Below, in pieces: positions 8,640 through 17,113 of a stretch of DNA of 64,000 nucleotides. Origin of the DNA: Alphaproteobacteria bacterium HGW-Alphaproteobacteria-18. Lineage in GTDB: Bacteria > Pseudomonadota > Alphaproteobacteria > Caulobacterales > Hyphomonadaceae. The stretch lies in contig PHEH01000010.1 in the NCBI GenBank assembly GCA_002841155.1, positions 62,001-126,000 of the forward strand, written 5' to 3'. Positions within the stretch are counted from its first letter, which is position 1. Every line of letters starts with the position of its first letter. Below the pieces are notes generated by a model. It saw only the letters and a list, made by a program, of their open reading frames with translations. It searched no databases and was not told the origin of the DNA. A program made the position numbers and the translations under genes.

Positions 8640-11600
8640 TCATTCAGACGGGTCTTCTTCCTGCGGCCGGGTGGCCAGATCGATCAGGGCCGTGGCATTG
8701 GCCGACTGGAGCCCCTGCTCGATCAACTGGGCGAGTGGCAGGTTGAAGTTCATCGAAAACTCAAACGCCTGGCCGGGCGGCATGGTGATCGCCCCGCCCA
8801 CCGGCACCGACCGGACATTGCGCCCCGCCAGCACGATCCCTGCCTGCATCCGGTCTGCCAGGTCGCCGGAGAGGCTGACTTCGAGCACGTAGAATTCAAG
8901 GTCGCGCAGGGCGTTGAAAGCCATGGCGGCGGTGGGATCGTTTTCCGCCGCCGCATTCACGGCCCCGCCGGTATAGGAGATCCGCCCGCCGCCATCGGCC
9001 ATCAGGCGCGCATCACGCACGATGACGGAATTCTGCGTGAACTCGACCGGGAAAATCCCGCTGACGGTGCCTTCGGCCACCGTATCGGGCAGCTTCAGCA
9101 CTTCGATCAGCTGGGTGAGGTTGAGCCCGCTGGCGGTGACTTCCACACGCTGCCCGGCCACTTCTTCAAGCGACCAGTCGAGCGGGGCCAGCGCCAGCTG
9201 CCCGCCGGCAAAGGGGAAAGCGACTGAGCTGAGATGCAGCGTCTTGCCTTCCTCCAGGCTGAAGACAATGCGCCCATCCGAGAAGGGAATGCCGGGATTG
9301 ACGCTGCCAATGCTGATTTCCTGATCCGCCGCCGTTGTCAGCTTCATCACGTCGGCAAAGTGTACCTTGCCGGAAACGCCCCCGACCCGGCCGAGACGGG
9401 TTGTCTGGAAACCGAAATTGGTGACGTTGAGGTCAGCCGTGCCCTGAATATTTCCGCCGGTGAGGGTGAAGGCGGCGTCGCCGTTGAACTCCCCCTGCGC
9501 GCTGGTGAAGAGGCCGACGAGCCGGCGGGAGATCATCGAGGGCTGAACACCGCCGGGCATGAAGACGAGGCGCTCTGACTCGATCACGGCCGTGCCGTCG
9601 AGATCGAAGATGTTGATGTCGGCGCTGGCCGTGGCGATCTGTGTACCGAAGGCTTCCAGCCGGAAGGGGCCGGAGGCCACCAGGCGCTGGCCTTCGATCC
9701 GGCCCGTCAGATCGCCCAGGACGGGCTCATAGATCGCGTCTTCCAGCGTATCGGCAACACGCAGGCCGGTCGCTTTGACATCGCCGGAGAAGCCGCCGGG
9801 CGCGCTAGTGCCCGCAAAACCAAAATCGGCGGCCGAAACATTCGCCGGGATGAGCCCGCCGTCAAACTGTGTCTGGCCAAGGCCTGCCTGAATGCGCACG
9901 GGGCCGGAACTGGTCGCCAGGCGGATTTCCGGGGCGCCGCTGTCAATGGTCAGCGTGTTCTCACCCAACGTCATCGGCATACTGAGCGTCTCGGCGCGCA
10001 CCAGCATCGAGAAGCCCTTGGAGAGCGTCCAATCCACCCTCGCCGCGCGCAGGGCCATCACGCCCTGCCCGCCGGAAAACTGCATCGGGATATCAAGATC
10101 GCCGAGGCGCGCCGACCCGGCGAGCGGATCGCCCTGACGGATGAAGCGCCCATCGGCCGGGCAGATATTAAACGCCGCCTGCGGAATGGTGATGCCGCCG
10201 GTGACGATACCATCCGAGGTGACCCGCAGGCACGGCGCGCCATCGGCCTGAACGCGCAGGCCGTCCGCGTCCTGAACCGCGCTGAGACCGCCCGCCAGCC
10301 GCGTGCGCTCGAGTGTGACGCCTTCGAGTTCTCCGGTGAGGGTAAAGTCGCCCTGCCCCTTGGCATGGAAGCCTTCTGCCTCACGCGAAAAATCCAGCGC
10401 GGTAAGATCCGCTTCAATCGTGCGCCCGCCCGCTGACCAGGGCGCAAGATTGACGGCCGCGCCTTCCAGGCTGAGCGCGCGCGGGCTGAGCCGCGTCCTG
10501 CCCATATCCGCCGAGAGCGCCGGGGCGCCGCCGCCCGAGAGGCGCAGGCTGCCATTCATCGCCACCGCGCCGTCCTGAACGCGCAGCCAGCTTCCCCCCT
10601 CTGGCCCGTTCGCCTCCAGGCGCAGACCGGATGCGGCCGCCAGCGCAGAGGGGCCATCGGCCTCGATCTGCAAGTCGCCGCCCTTCAGGGTAGCGCGCAG
10701 GCCAAAGGCCGTATCAAAATCCCGTGAAGCCCGGCTGAGCGCGCCCGACAGGGACGCGCCATGGGCGGCCAGCACACCGGGCAGGTCCAGCGCGCGGGTG
10801 ACGGGGGCAAGCGTTTCTGCGCTCAGCGCCGTGCCATTGAGCTGGGCCCCACCCATGAAGGAGAGGGTCTGATCGGGCGCGCGGGCAAGGTCTCCGGCAA
10901 GGCGCAGCTCGGACGCGGTGCCCGGCGGGCCTGCCAACGCGCGGGCCTCCAGCGACACCGGCCCCTGGAAACTGCCACCGCGGCCTTCCAGCTCCGTATT
11001 GAAAATGCTCTGGCCAGCGCGCCAGCCAGAGGCTTCAGCCCGGTCAAACTCCACCTGCGTCACGGCCAGGGTGAGCGCGCCAAGGATGCTGCTCGCAGAA
11101 AGGTCTGGCAGGACATCAAACTCTGCCTGGCCGCGCGTGCGCAGGCCAGCGATGCTGCTGGCTTCCGGCGCTGTGCCTTCGGCGAGGCGCGCAGACCATT
11201 CGAGGGAGGACGCCCCGTCGCCGCTGAGCGGGAAAGCCGCTTCGGCGGCAAGGCTGAACCCGGAAACAGCGTAGCCCCTGGCCTGCGCCTCATCCGCCGC
11301 GAGGCGAAGCTCGCCGGTCACGTTTCCATCGACGATGCGCGCTTTGAGGAACGCCTCGCCCAGTACCAGTCTCGCCTGTCCCAGAGAGAGCCGCGCCGGA
11401 TCAAGCGCCAGCGATACGGTGGCGTTATCGGGCACAAGACCGGAGACGTTGAGCGTGGCCGCCGCCGGGCCAAAGGGGGTCTGAAGGTGAATCCTAGCGT
11501 CGCGGATCTCGACGGGCGGCGCCGCCCCGCCACCCCCGCCCGTGGCGGCAGCCAGGCGCTCCAGCCCGTAGAATTTGAGGCCCGAAGGGTCGAGCGTGCC

Positions 11601-11996
11601 GCGCATCTCCAGGCCGTTGATCGAAATGCCGTCAATACGGGGCACGAGAAAACCCGGCCAGGAGAGCCGGGCGCTCACTTCCTGGGCCTCTGCGGGCACA
11701 TTTCCGCCAGAGGAGATGCGCACGCCCGTCAGCGTCGCGCCGCCTACGCCAAGTTGGGTGAACTTTGCGTCGCAGACGAGGTCACGGTCCGCGCACCAGG
11801 CTTCCAGCGCCTGCTCGGCAACCGGTTTTCGCAATAGCCACAGGAGGATAACGGAAAAAACCAGGAGCAGAAAAAAGCCCAAGATTGACCGGCGCACCCA
11901 GACCCAGGGGCGCGGCATTGACCCCTTCGAAAGGCGCCTCATCTCGGAAGAGTCGACTGGTTTCACTGGTCCGACCGGCTTGCTTCTTGCTTTCAC
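8640..11996 (-). CDS. ydbH: YdbH family AsmA-like inter-membrane protein
   Basis: A 1,118-residue AsmA-like protein. An N-terminal membrane anchor (about 34-58) is followed by a long, beta-rich periplasmic region with no cysteine-rich or enzymatic motifs, and the C-terminal YdbH/dicarboxylate-transport domain (about 880-1100, including RISYTGGAVN and DLEFYVLEVSLSGDL). YdbH, with TamB and YhdP, is one of the bridges thought to carry phospholipids from inner to outer membrane. The start is uncertain: GTG at 11996 gives the longest product, and ATG at 11942 would drop 18 residues without touching the anchor. It is divergent from the first LytM gene. Confidence 0.88.
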   Translation of the reverse strand: MKARSKPVGPVKPVDSSEMRRLSKGSMPRPWVWVRRSILGFFLLLVFSVILLWLLRKPVAEQALEAWCADRDLVCDAKFTQLGVGGATLTGVRISSGGNVPAEAQEVSARLSWPGFLVPRIDGISINGLEMRGTLDPSGLKFYGLERLAAATGGGGGAAPPVEIRDARIHLQTPFGPAAATLNVSGLVPDNATVSLALDPARLSLGQARLVLGEAFLKARIVDGNVTGELRLAADEAQARGYAVSGFSLAAEAAFPLSGDGASSLEWSARLAEGTAPEASSIAGLRTRGQAEFDVLPDLSASSILGALTLAVTQVEFDRAEASGWRAGQSIFNTELEGRGGSFQGPVSLEARALAGPPGTASELRLAGDLARAPDQTLSFMGGAQLNGTALSAETLAPVTRALDLPGVLAAHGASLSGALSRASRDFDTAFGLRATLKGGDLQIEADGPSALAAASGLRLEANGPEGGSWLRVQDGAVAMNGSLRLSGGGAPALSADMGRTRLSPRALSLEGAAVNLAPWSAGGRTIEADLTALDFSREAEGFHAKGQGDFTLTGELEGVTLERTRLAGGLSAVQDADGLRVQADGAPCLRVTSDGIVTGGITIPQAAFNICPADGRFIRQGDPLAGSARLGDLDIPMQFSGGQGVMALRAARVDWTLSKGFSMLVRAETLSMPMTLGENTLTIDSGAPEIRLATSSGPVRIQAGLGQTQFDGGLIPANVSAADFGFAGTSAPGGFSGDVKATGLRVADTLEDAIYEPVLGDLTGRIEGQRLVASGPFRLEAFGTQIATASADINIFDLDGTAVIESERLVFMPGGVQPSMISRRLVGLFTSAQGEFNGDAAFTLTGGNIQGTADLNVTNFGFQTTRLGRVGGVSGKVHFADVMKLTTAADQEISIGSVNPGIPFSDGRIVFSLEEGKTLHLSSVAFPFAGGQLALAPLDWSLEEVAGQRVEVTASGLNLTQLIEVLKLPDTVAEGTVSGIFPVEFTQNSVIVRDARLMADGGGRISYTGGAVNAAAENDPTAAMAFNALRDLEFYVLEVSLSGDLADRMQAGIVLAGRNVRSVPVGGAITMPPGQAFEFSMNFNLPLAQLIEQGLQSANATALIDLATRPQEEDPSE

Positions 11997-12104
11997 TAAG
12001 CCATAAAGTCCTAAAGTGGCATGTAATTAAGACGTTCCAAGTTCTCGAATCTTTAAGTTGATCAAGAGACGATTTTGGGGCGATCGACATAAGCACCAGC
12101 CTGA

Positions 12105-13517
12105 ATGGCCGGGGGGACGTCAAATGACAGGATACAAAGCTTGACCCAGGACGACCCGCTCATCGCCCCGGCAAATCCGCCAAAACGTAATCTTTCCCGG
12201 GGTATGAAAAGCCTTGTCGTGCTGGGAGTTCTCGGCTCCGCCTCTGCCATTACCGGCCTTGTGATGGCCGGCCGGCCCGGTGCCCCGATCGCCATGACAG
12301 CAGACGCAGCCACGCCCCTGCCATTGGCCGCGCGCCTGGTTTCGGCGGTCGATGTTGCCGGCCTTCCCAAGCAGGTGGTCAAGGCCGAAGGCAAGCTGGA
12401 GCGGAATGAGACACTGACAGGCCTGATGACCCGGCTGGGCGCCCCTGCCGGGGAAGTGAACGCGGCGCTTCAGGCCGTCTATGGCAAGGATCTTATCGAC
12501 CATCGCCGCCTGCGGCCGGGCCTCGCGGCCGAAACTTTCGTCGAAGACGGCCGCCTGACCGCGCTGGCGATCAAGGCCGACGCCGATCGCAGCCTGCTGG
12601 TGACGCGCACACTGGAAGGCGGATGGCAGGCTACGCAGCTGAATGCGAAACTCACACCCAGCTACAAGCGCGTGGCCGCCGAGATTGACGGCTCGATCTA
12701 TAACGCGGCGCTGAAGCTGGGCGCGGGCGATCAGCAGGTGGTCGACTTTGCCGCCGCCTTTGCTTATGACATTGATTTTCAACGGGAAATTCACCCCGGC
12801 GACCGGTTCGAAATCTTCTTCGAAACCTTTGTGGATGAGCGCGGCAACCCTGTGCGTCATGGCGAGGTGCTGTATGCGGCGCTCGACGGCAAGGCGCTGA
12901 AACGTGGCTTCTACCGCTTCACGCCGAGCGATGATGGCGTCAGCGACTATTTCGACGAGAAAGGTGAAAGCGCCACCAAATTCCTGATGAAGACGCCGAT
13001 CAATGGCGCGCGCATCTCCTCCAATTTCGGCACGCGCCGCCATCCGATCTCGGGCTTCACCCGCCTCCACAAGGGGACCGACTTTGCCGCCCCAACGGGT
13101 ACGCCGATCTATGCGGCCGGCTCTGGCACCGTGCAGCGGGCCAGCTGGAATGGCGGCTATGGCAATTACATCAAGATCAAGCATTCGCGCGGCTATGAGA
13201 CCGCCTATGCCCACCTCTCCCGCTATGCCTCCGGGTTGAAATCCGGGCAGAAGGTTCGCCAGGGCCAGGTGATCGGCTATGTCGGCTCGACCGGCGCCTC
13301 GACCGGGCCGCACCTGCATTATGAGGTGTATGTTGATGGCAAGCCGCTCAACGCGATGTCGCTGAAACTGCCGACGGGCCGCAAACTGGCCGAGGAGCCC
13401 GCCATGCTGGCCGAATTCCGCCAGCATAAAGAGGCCATCGACTTGCTCCGAAACGGCGGCGCAGCAGGCCCGATGGCGGCGATTACGCCGCGTGAAGCTT
13501 CGCTTGTAAGCCCCTGA
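12105..13517 (+). CDS. LytM/M23 family peptidase-like protein with N-terminal membrane anchor (first copy)
   Basis: A 470-residue bitopic protein: a cytoplasmic stretch, one membrane helix (about 34-55), a periplasmic segment and a C-terminal M23 (LytM) domain (about 300-400). Zinc-ligand motifs RLHKGTDFAAP and GPHLHYEV are intact, so it may be an active endopeptidase on peptidoglycan cross-links. The start is ambiguous: ATG at 12105 has no ribosome site, while a TTG at 12141 has AGGA at good distance; neither changes the anchor. A second, paralogous M23 gene follows 134 bases downstream. A role in envelope growth or division is inference from the family. Confidence 0.9.
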   Translation: MAGGTSNDRIQSLTQDDPLIAPANPPKRNLSRGMKSLVVLGVLGSASAITGLVMAGRPGAPIAMTADAATPLPLAARLVSAVDVAGLPKQVVKAEGKLERNETLTGLMTRLGAPAGEVNAALQAVYGKDLIDHRRLRPGLAAETFVEDGRLTALAIKADADRSLLVTRTLEGGWQATQLNAKLTPSYKRVAAEIDGSIYNAALKLGAGDQQVVDFAAAFAYDIDFQREIHPGDRFEIFFETFVDERGNPVRHGEVLYAALDGKALKRGFYRFTPSDDGVSDYFDEKGESATKFLMKTPINGARISSNFGTRRHPISGFTRLHKGTDFAAPTGTPIYAAGSGTVQRASWNGGYGNYIKIKHSRGYETAYAHLSRYASGLKSGQKVRQGQVIGYVGSTGASTGPHLHYEVYVDGKPLNAMSLKLPTGRKLAEEPAMLAEFRQHKEAIDLLRNGGAAGPMAAITPREASLVSP

Positions 13518-13651
13518 ATACCGGCAGAAATATATAACCGTTAACGAGAGCGTCTGTTCAAGAATCTCTCCTCAGGGGCGATTCTGGTCCCTTTCTTGCT
13601 TTCTCCCTGCCAGACCTTGCCCTTTCTCGGGCTCAGGAAGGGAGATACGGC

Positions 13652-15022
13652 ATGAAACGGACGCGAAAGCCGCCTCGGATTCCTGTCGCCGTGCGGCGCC
13701 TGGACATGACTTCGCGCACCGCCGAACGCATCGGCGGGGCTGCCGTGATCCTTGTCATGCTGTTGCTGTTCCTGTTGGTGCGGGCTGAGCCTGAAACCCT
13801 GGAACCGCGGAGCCTGCTTCAGGTTAATGATCTGCGTGCCGAGGCGGGCGAAGCCGCAACGGTGACCCGCAATGGCACTGTGACGGCCAGTGTTTCCACT
13901 GTGGACGTCCTGGAAGTGCTGGGCGCCAGCCCGGAGGATGCCGCCGCCGCCGCCATCGCCCTGCGTGATGCCTCACCCCTGCGCGGCCAGCGCCTGCGCC
14001 AGGGCACGCCCCTCTCCGCCTGGTTTGAGACCGGAAAAGACGGCAGCGAACACCTTGCCGGCGTCAGCGCCAAGCTCAGCCCCAAGGCGACCCTCGTTGC
14101 CAGCCGCAGCGCCGATGGCCGCTTCAAGGCCAACCTCCTCTCTGCCCGCACGACGACCGTGCTCCACCGCGTTGCCGGGCGCATTGACACGACCCTGACC
14201 GACGCCATCCTCGAAGGCGGCGGCACGCGCCAGCATGCCGAGATGTTCGCCGGCCTCTTCCCGGAAGACCCTGCCCTGGCCCAGGGCGGGCGCAGGGGCG
14301 AGCGGTTTGATGCGATTATCGAAGTCATCGCCGACGAGCGCGGCAATTTCCTGGAGGCGGGCGATCTTGTCTTTGCCGCCTTCAATGGCAAGGATGCCTC
14401 GGGCAGCTGGTACCGGTTCACGCCCGAAGATACCGGCCTGCCCGAATTCTACAGCCGCAGCGGGATAGCGGGGGATGAATTCCTGCTGCGCGATCCCGTG
14501 CGCGGAGCGGAAATGAATTCCGGTTTCGGCAACCGCATGCACCCGATAACGGGCGAAATGCTGCTGCATGCCGGTCTTGATTTCCGCGCGCCCGTCGGCA
14601 CGCCAATCCGCGCGGCAGGCTCAGGCCTTGTAACCGATATGCGCTGGGGCGATGGCTATGGCTGGTTCGTACGTATCCGGCATGAACGCGGCTATGAGAC
14701 CGTTTACGCGCATATGTCGGGCTTTGCCGAAGGCCTGACGCCGGGCCGTACCGTGATGCGCGGCGATATCATCGGCACGGTCGGCTCCACAGGCTCCAGC
14801 ACCGGCGCCCACCTCCATTATGAAGTGCTGCGCAACGGTTTCTATGTGAACCCGGTGACGCTCGCCCTGCCGACAGGGCGCGACCTCTCCCGCGACAAGG
14901 CGGTGTTCGCCGCCTTCCAGGCCCAGCGCGACACGATCGACGCCTTCCGCAACCAGGCCCCCGGCGGCCAACTCTTCGCCGCCGCCAACGCCACCCGGAT
15001 AACCAACGCCCCGGCGCCTTGA
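13652..15022 (+). CDS. LytM/M23 family peptidase-like protein with N-terminal membrane anchor (second copy)
   Basis: A 456-residue paralogue of the upstream gene with the same layout: basic N-terminus, membrane helix (about 28-44), periplasmic region, C-terminal M23 domain (about 285-385). Zinc motifs LLHAGLDFRAP and GAHLHYEV are intact. Both copies share flanking stretches such as ERGYETVYAH (SRGYETAYAH in the first) and LPTGRxL after the domain, so they arose by tandem duplication, though they have since diverged strongly in the N-terminal half. ATG at 13652 has GGGAG about 8 bases upstream. A hairpin at 15012-15030 overlaps its stop codon. Confidence 0.9.
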   Translation: MKRTRKPPRIPVAVRRLDMTSRTAERIGGAAVILVMLLLFLLVRAEPETLEPRSLLQVNDLRAEAGEAATVTRNGTVTASVSTVDVLEVLGASPEDAAAAAIALRDASPLRGQRLRQGTPLSAWFETGKDGSEHLAGVSAKLSPKATLVASRSADGRFKANLLSARTTTVLHRVAGRIDTTLTDAILEGGGTRQHAEMFAGLFPEDPALAQGGRRGERFDAIIEVIADERGNFLEAGDLVFAAFNGKDASGSWYRFTPEDTGLPEFYSRSGIAGDEFLLRDPVRGAEMNSGFGNRMHPITGEMLLHAGLDFRAPVGTPIRAAGSGLVTDMRWGDGYGWFVRIRHERGYETVYAHMSGFAEGLTPGRTVMRGDIIGTVGSTGSSTGAHLHYEVLRNGFYVNPVTLALPTGRDLSRDKAVFAAFQAQRDTIDAFRNQAPGGQLFAAANATRITNAPAP

Positions 15023-15030
15023 AAGCGCCG
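15012..15030. terminator. Hairpin between convergent genes
   Basis: CGGCGC (15012-15017) and GCGCCG (15025-15030) flank a 7-base loop and span the stop codon of the second M23 gene, 11 bases from the stop of the convergent S9 peptidase. There is no U-tract, so this is at best a weak bidirectional terminator. Confidence 0.3.
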
Positions 15031-15040
15031 AGGCCGAGCC

Positions 15041-17023
15041 TCACCTGGCCGGCGGCAGGTACTGGCCGATGAAATCAAGGCTCTCTTCGAGAACCTTGTG
15101 CCGGGCGAAACCGGAGGTCAGGAAATGGTCTTCCCCCTCCAGCGGAACAAGCGTCACATCAGAGCGATGGCGGGCGGCTGCCTGGAAATCTTCCGACTGC
15201 TTGTAAGGCACCACCATATCCTGCTTGCCCGCAATCAGGAGGATTGGCGCCTTAATCTCGTCTATCCGGCGCAGGGGTGAAAGGTCCGCGCGAACGGAAG
15301 TTGAGGTGAACTCGTTCATTCCGAGATAGCGGACAAGGTAATTGTAGACGAAGCCGCGGTTGGTGGTGTCCGACAGGATAGACACAGGATTGGTCAATCC
15401 GTTTACGGAAACTATGCAGCGGATTTCCTTACCGCCTATGGCGCCGAGCATGAGCGCGGAATACCCTCCATAACTTGCCCCGGCTGCGCAGACCTCTCCT
15501 TCTCTCGCAATGCCTTCACTGACAGCCCAATGGACCCCGTCCAGAACATCGGTGACCATCTTGCCGCCAAATTCACCATAGCCCGCATTGCGGAAAGCAA
15601 GGCCATATCCCGCTGAGCCCCGGAAGTTTGGTTGGAGCACGGCGTAACCCGCAGCCGCATAAGCCTGGGGCCACCAGTCATATGCCTGATAGTCGCGCGA
15701 CTCCGGCCCGCCATGTGGCAGCACGATAAGGGGGAAAGGCCCATCTGAGCGTGTCTTGCCCGGCGGCAATGTCAGATACCCATTGACCTCAAGACCATCG
15801 GCAGCCTTGTACCTGACAGGCTCAACCGTTCCGAGCAGGCGTTCGGCGAGATGAGGCGCGGCGTTACCGATAGGCGAAAGCTCACCTTTGGCCGCTGCAA
15901 AGATGTAATAGTCCGCAGGCAGACCAGGCGTTTCAACCCGCACCACGGATTCAGCCCGGTCGTCAGTCCAGGAGTGGAGCGTAACGACAGCATCGCCAAA
16001 AACGTCTGACAGGCTCTCATACTGATCGCGCAGAACAAGGTCCTCAAAGACCTGCTGCGTGAATTCGCCCTGGCGTTCATAACCGACAACAACCTGTGTA
16101 CGGGAATCGATGATCGGGGAGACGAGGCTGGCCTGCCCGAGGGACGGCAGGGTCACAGGGCTCAACGCGCCATCGGACAGCGACATCCTGTGAAGACCGC
16201 CCTCATCTTCAAGGAAGACAATGATGTTGTTGCCAGTTGTATCCAGCCCCCAGACACTGATCGGATTGTGATCCAGATCACGGCGTTCAAAAATCGTTTT
16301 CCGGCCAGCAGTAATTTTCAGAACATGCTTGTCGTTTGACTGGCGATCATAAACCAGGACTGCCAGCAGTTCACCAGTTGGGCTGTGCACGCCGCCATAG
16401 GATTTGGTCCCTCCGTTTGCGATGGATCGGCCATTTCCACTTTTGAGGTCCACCTTCACCGCGTCATAGACCAGTTCGGGCACTCGCTCCTTCTGTATCT
16501 TGGTATCATAGGCCTTTCCCGAAGCGCGTTCCTTCATCATTCCAATGAGAATGCTGCCGGGATCAGAGGGAAGCGCCGTGGCCAGATCGTTCCCATCCAC
16601 ATATCCTGCCGCATACTGCTTCAGCAGGAAGACAGACTTCTTGTCCTTCACATTGAAAGCGTAGGCCCGCTCAAACGTATAGTTCTTCAGGCCGGAAGAT
16701 ACGCGCACGGTCTCAAAAATATCGACGTTCATGATCAGCGTGTCGTCATTCGCCCAGTAGAAATCCGTGAGGCGCGTATCAGGAAGGGCCGGCACGATGA
16801 CAGGGGCCCCTCCCCCGACGAGATCGAAGATGCAGATGGAAGGATGCACCAGCGGCGCGCACCGCATACCGACATAATGACCTGACGGCGAAAGCTGAGG
16901 ATCTGAGACGGCTTCGGAACGGCCAAACAGAAGCGCTATATCGGAATTGGTCTCAGCGCTGGCCGCGCCTGCCCAAACAATTGCACAGATAAGAGCCCCG
17001 AAAATACGCCTTCTGATGTGCAT
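15041..17023 (-). CDS. Secreted S9 family prolyl-oligopeptidase-like peptidase
   Basis: A 660-residue exported protein: signal peptide (about 1-23, ending GAASAE), a beta-propeller-like N-terminal region with WD-like blades, and a C-terminal alpha/beta-hydrolase domain of the S9 type. The nucleophile lies in GASYGGYSA (Ser near residue 517), the acid in AGKQDMVVP and the histidine in GEDHFLT. Such enzymes cut small proline-containing or acyl peptides, here probably in the periplasm or outside. I chose ATG at 17023 because a very strong ribosome site, GGGAGGA, stands 6 bases upstream; nine extra codons to 17050 would spoil the signal peptide. Confidence 0.9.
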   Translation of the reverse strand: MHIRRRIFGALICAIVWAGAASAETNSDIALLFGRSEAVSDPQLSPSGHYVGMRCAPLVHPSICIFDLVGGGAPVIVPALPDTRLTDFYWANDDTLIMNVDIFETVRVSSGLKNYTFERAYAFNVKDKKSVFLLKQYAAGYVDGNDLATALPSDPGSILIGMMKERASGKAYDTKIQKERVPELVYDAVKVDLKSGNGRSIANGGTKSYGGVHSPTGELLAVLVYDRQSNDKHVLKITAGRKTIFERRDLDHNPISVWGLDTTGNNIIVFLEDEGGLHRMSLSDGALSPVTLPSLGQASLVSPIIDSRTQVVVGYERQGEFTQQVFEDLVLRDQYESLSDVFGDAVVTLHSWTDDRAESVVRVETPGLPADYYIFAAAKGELSPIGNAAPHLAERLLGTVEPVRYKAADGLEVNGYLTLPPGKTRSDGPFPLIVLPHGGPESRDYQAYDWWPQAYAAAGYAVLQPNFRGSAGYGLAFRNAGYGEFGGKMVTDVLDGVHWAVSEGIAREGEVCAAGASYGGYSALMLGAIGGKEIRCIVSVNGLTNPVSILSDTTNRGFVYNYLVRYLGMNEFTSTSVRADLSPLRRIDEIKAPILLIAGKQDMVVPYKQSEDFQAAARHRSDVTLVPLEGEDHFLTSGFARHKVLEESLDFIGQYLPPAR

Positions 17024-17113
17024 GCGATTCCTCCCAGAAATTGTCGCCATATAGCGCTAACCATGCGGCGCGCTTTTAACAACGACAATCTCCGGGAGCC
17101 GGCTGGGCAGCGC

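Noticed and set aside
12120-13427. A 435-codon minus-strand frame opposite the first M23 gene.
   Set aside because: The plus-strand gene has intact zinc motifs and a membrane anchor; the minus frame is a shadow.
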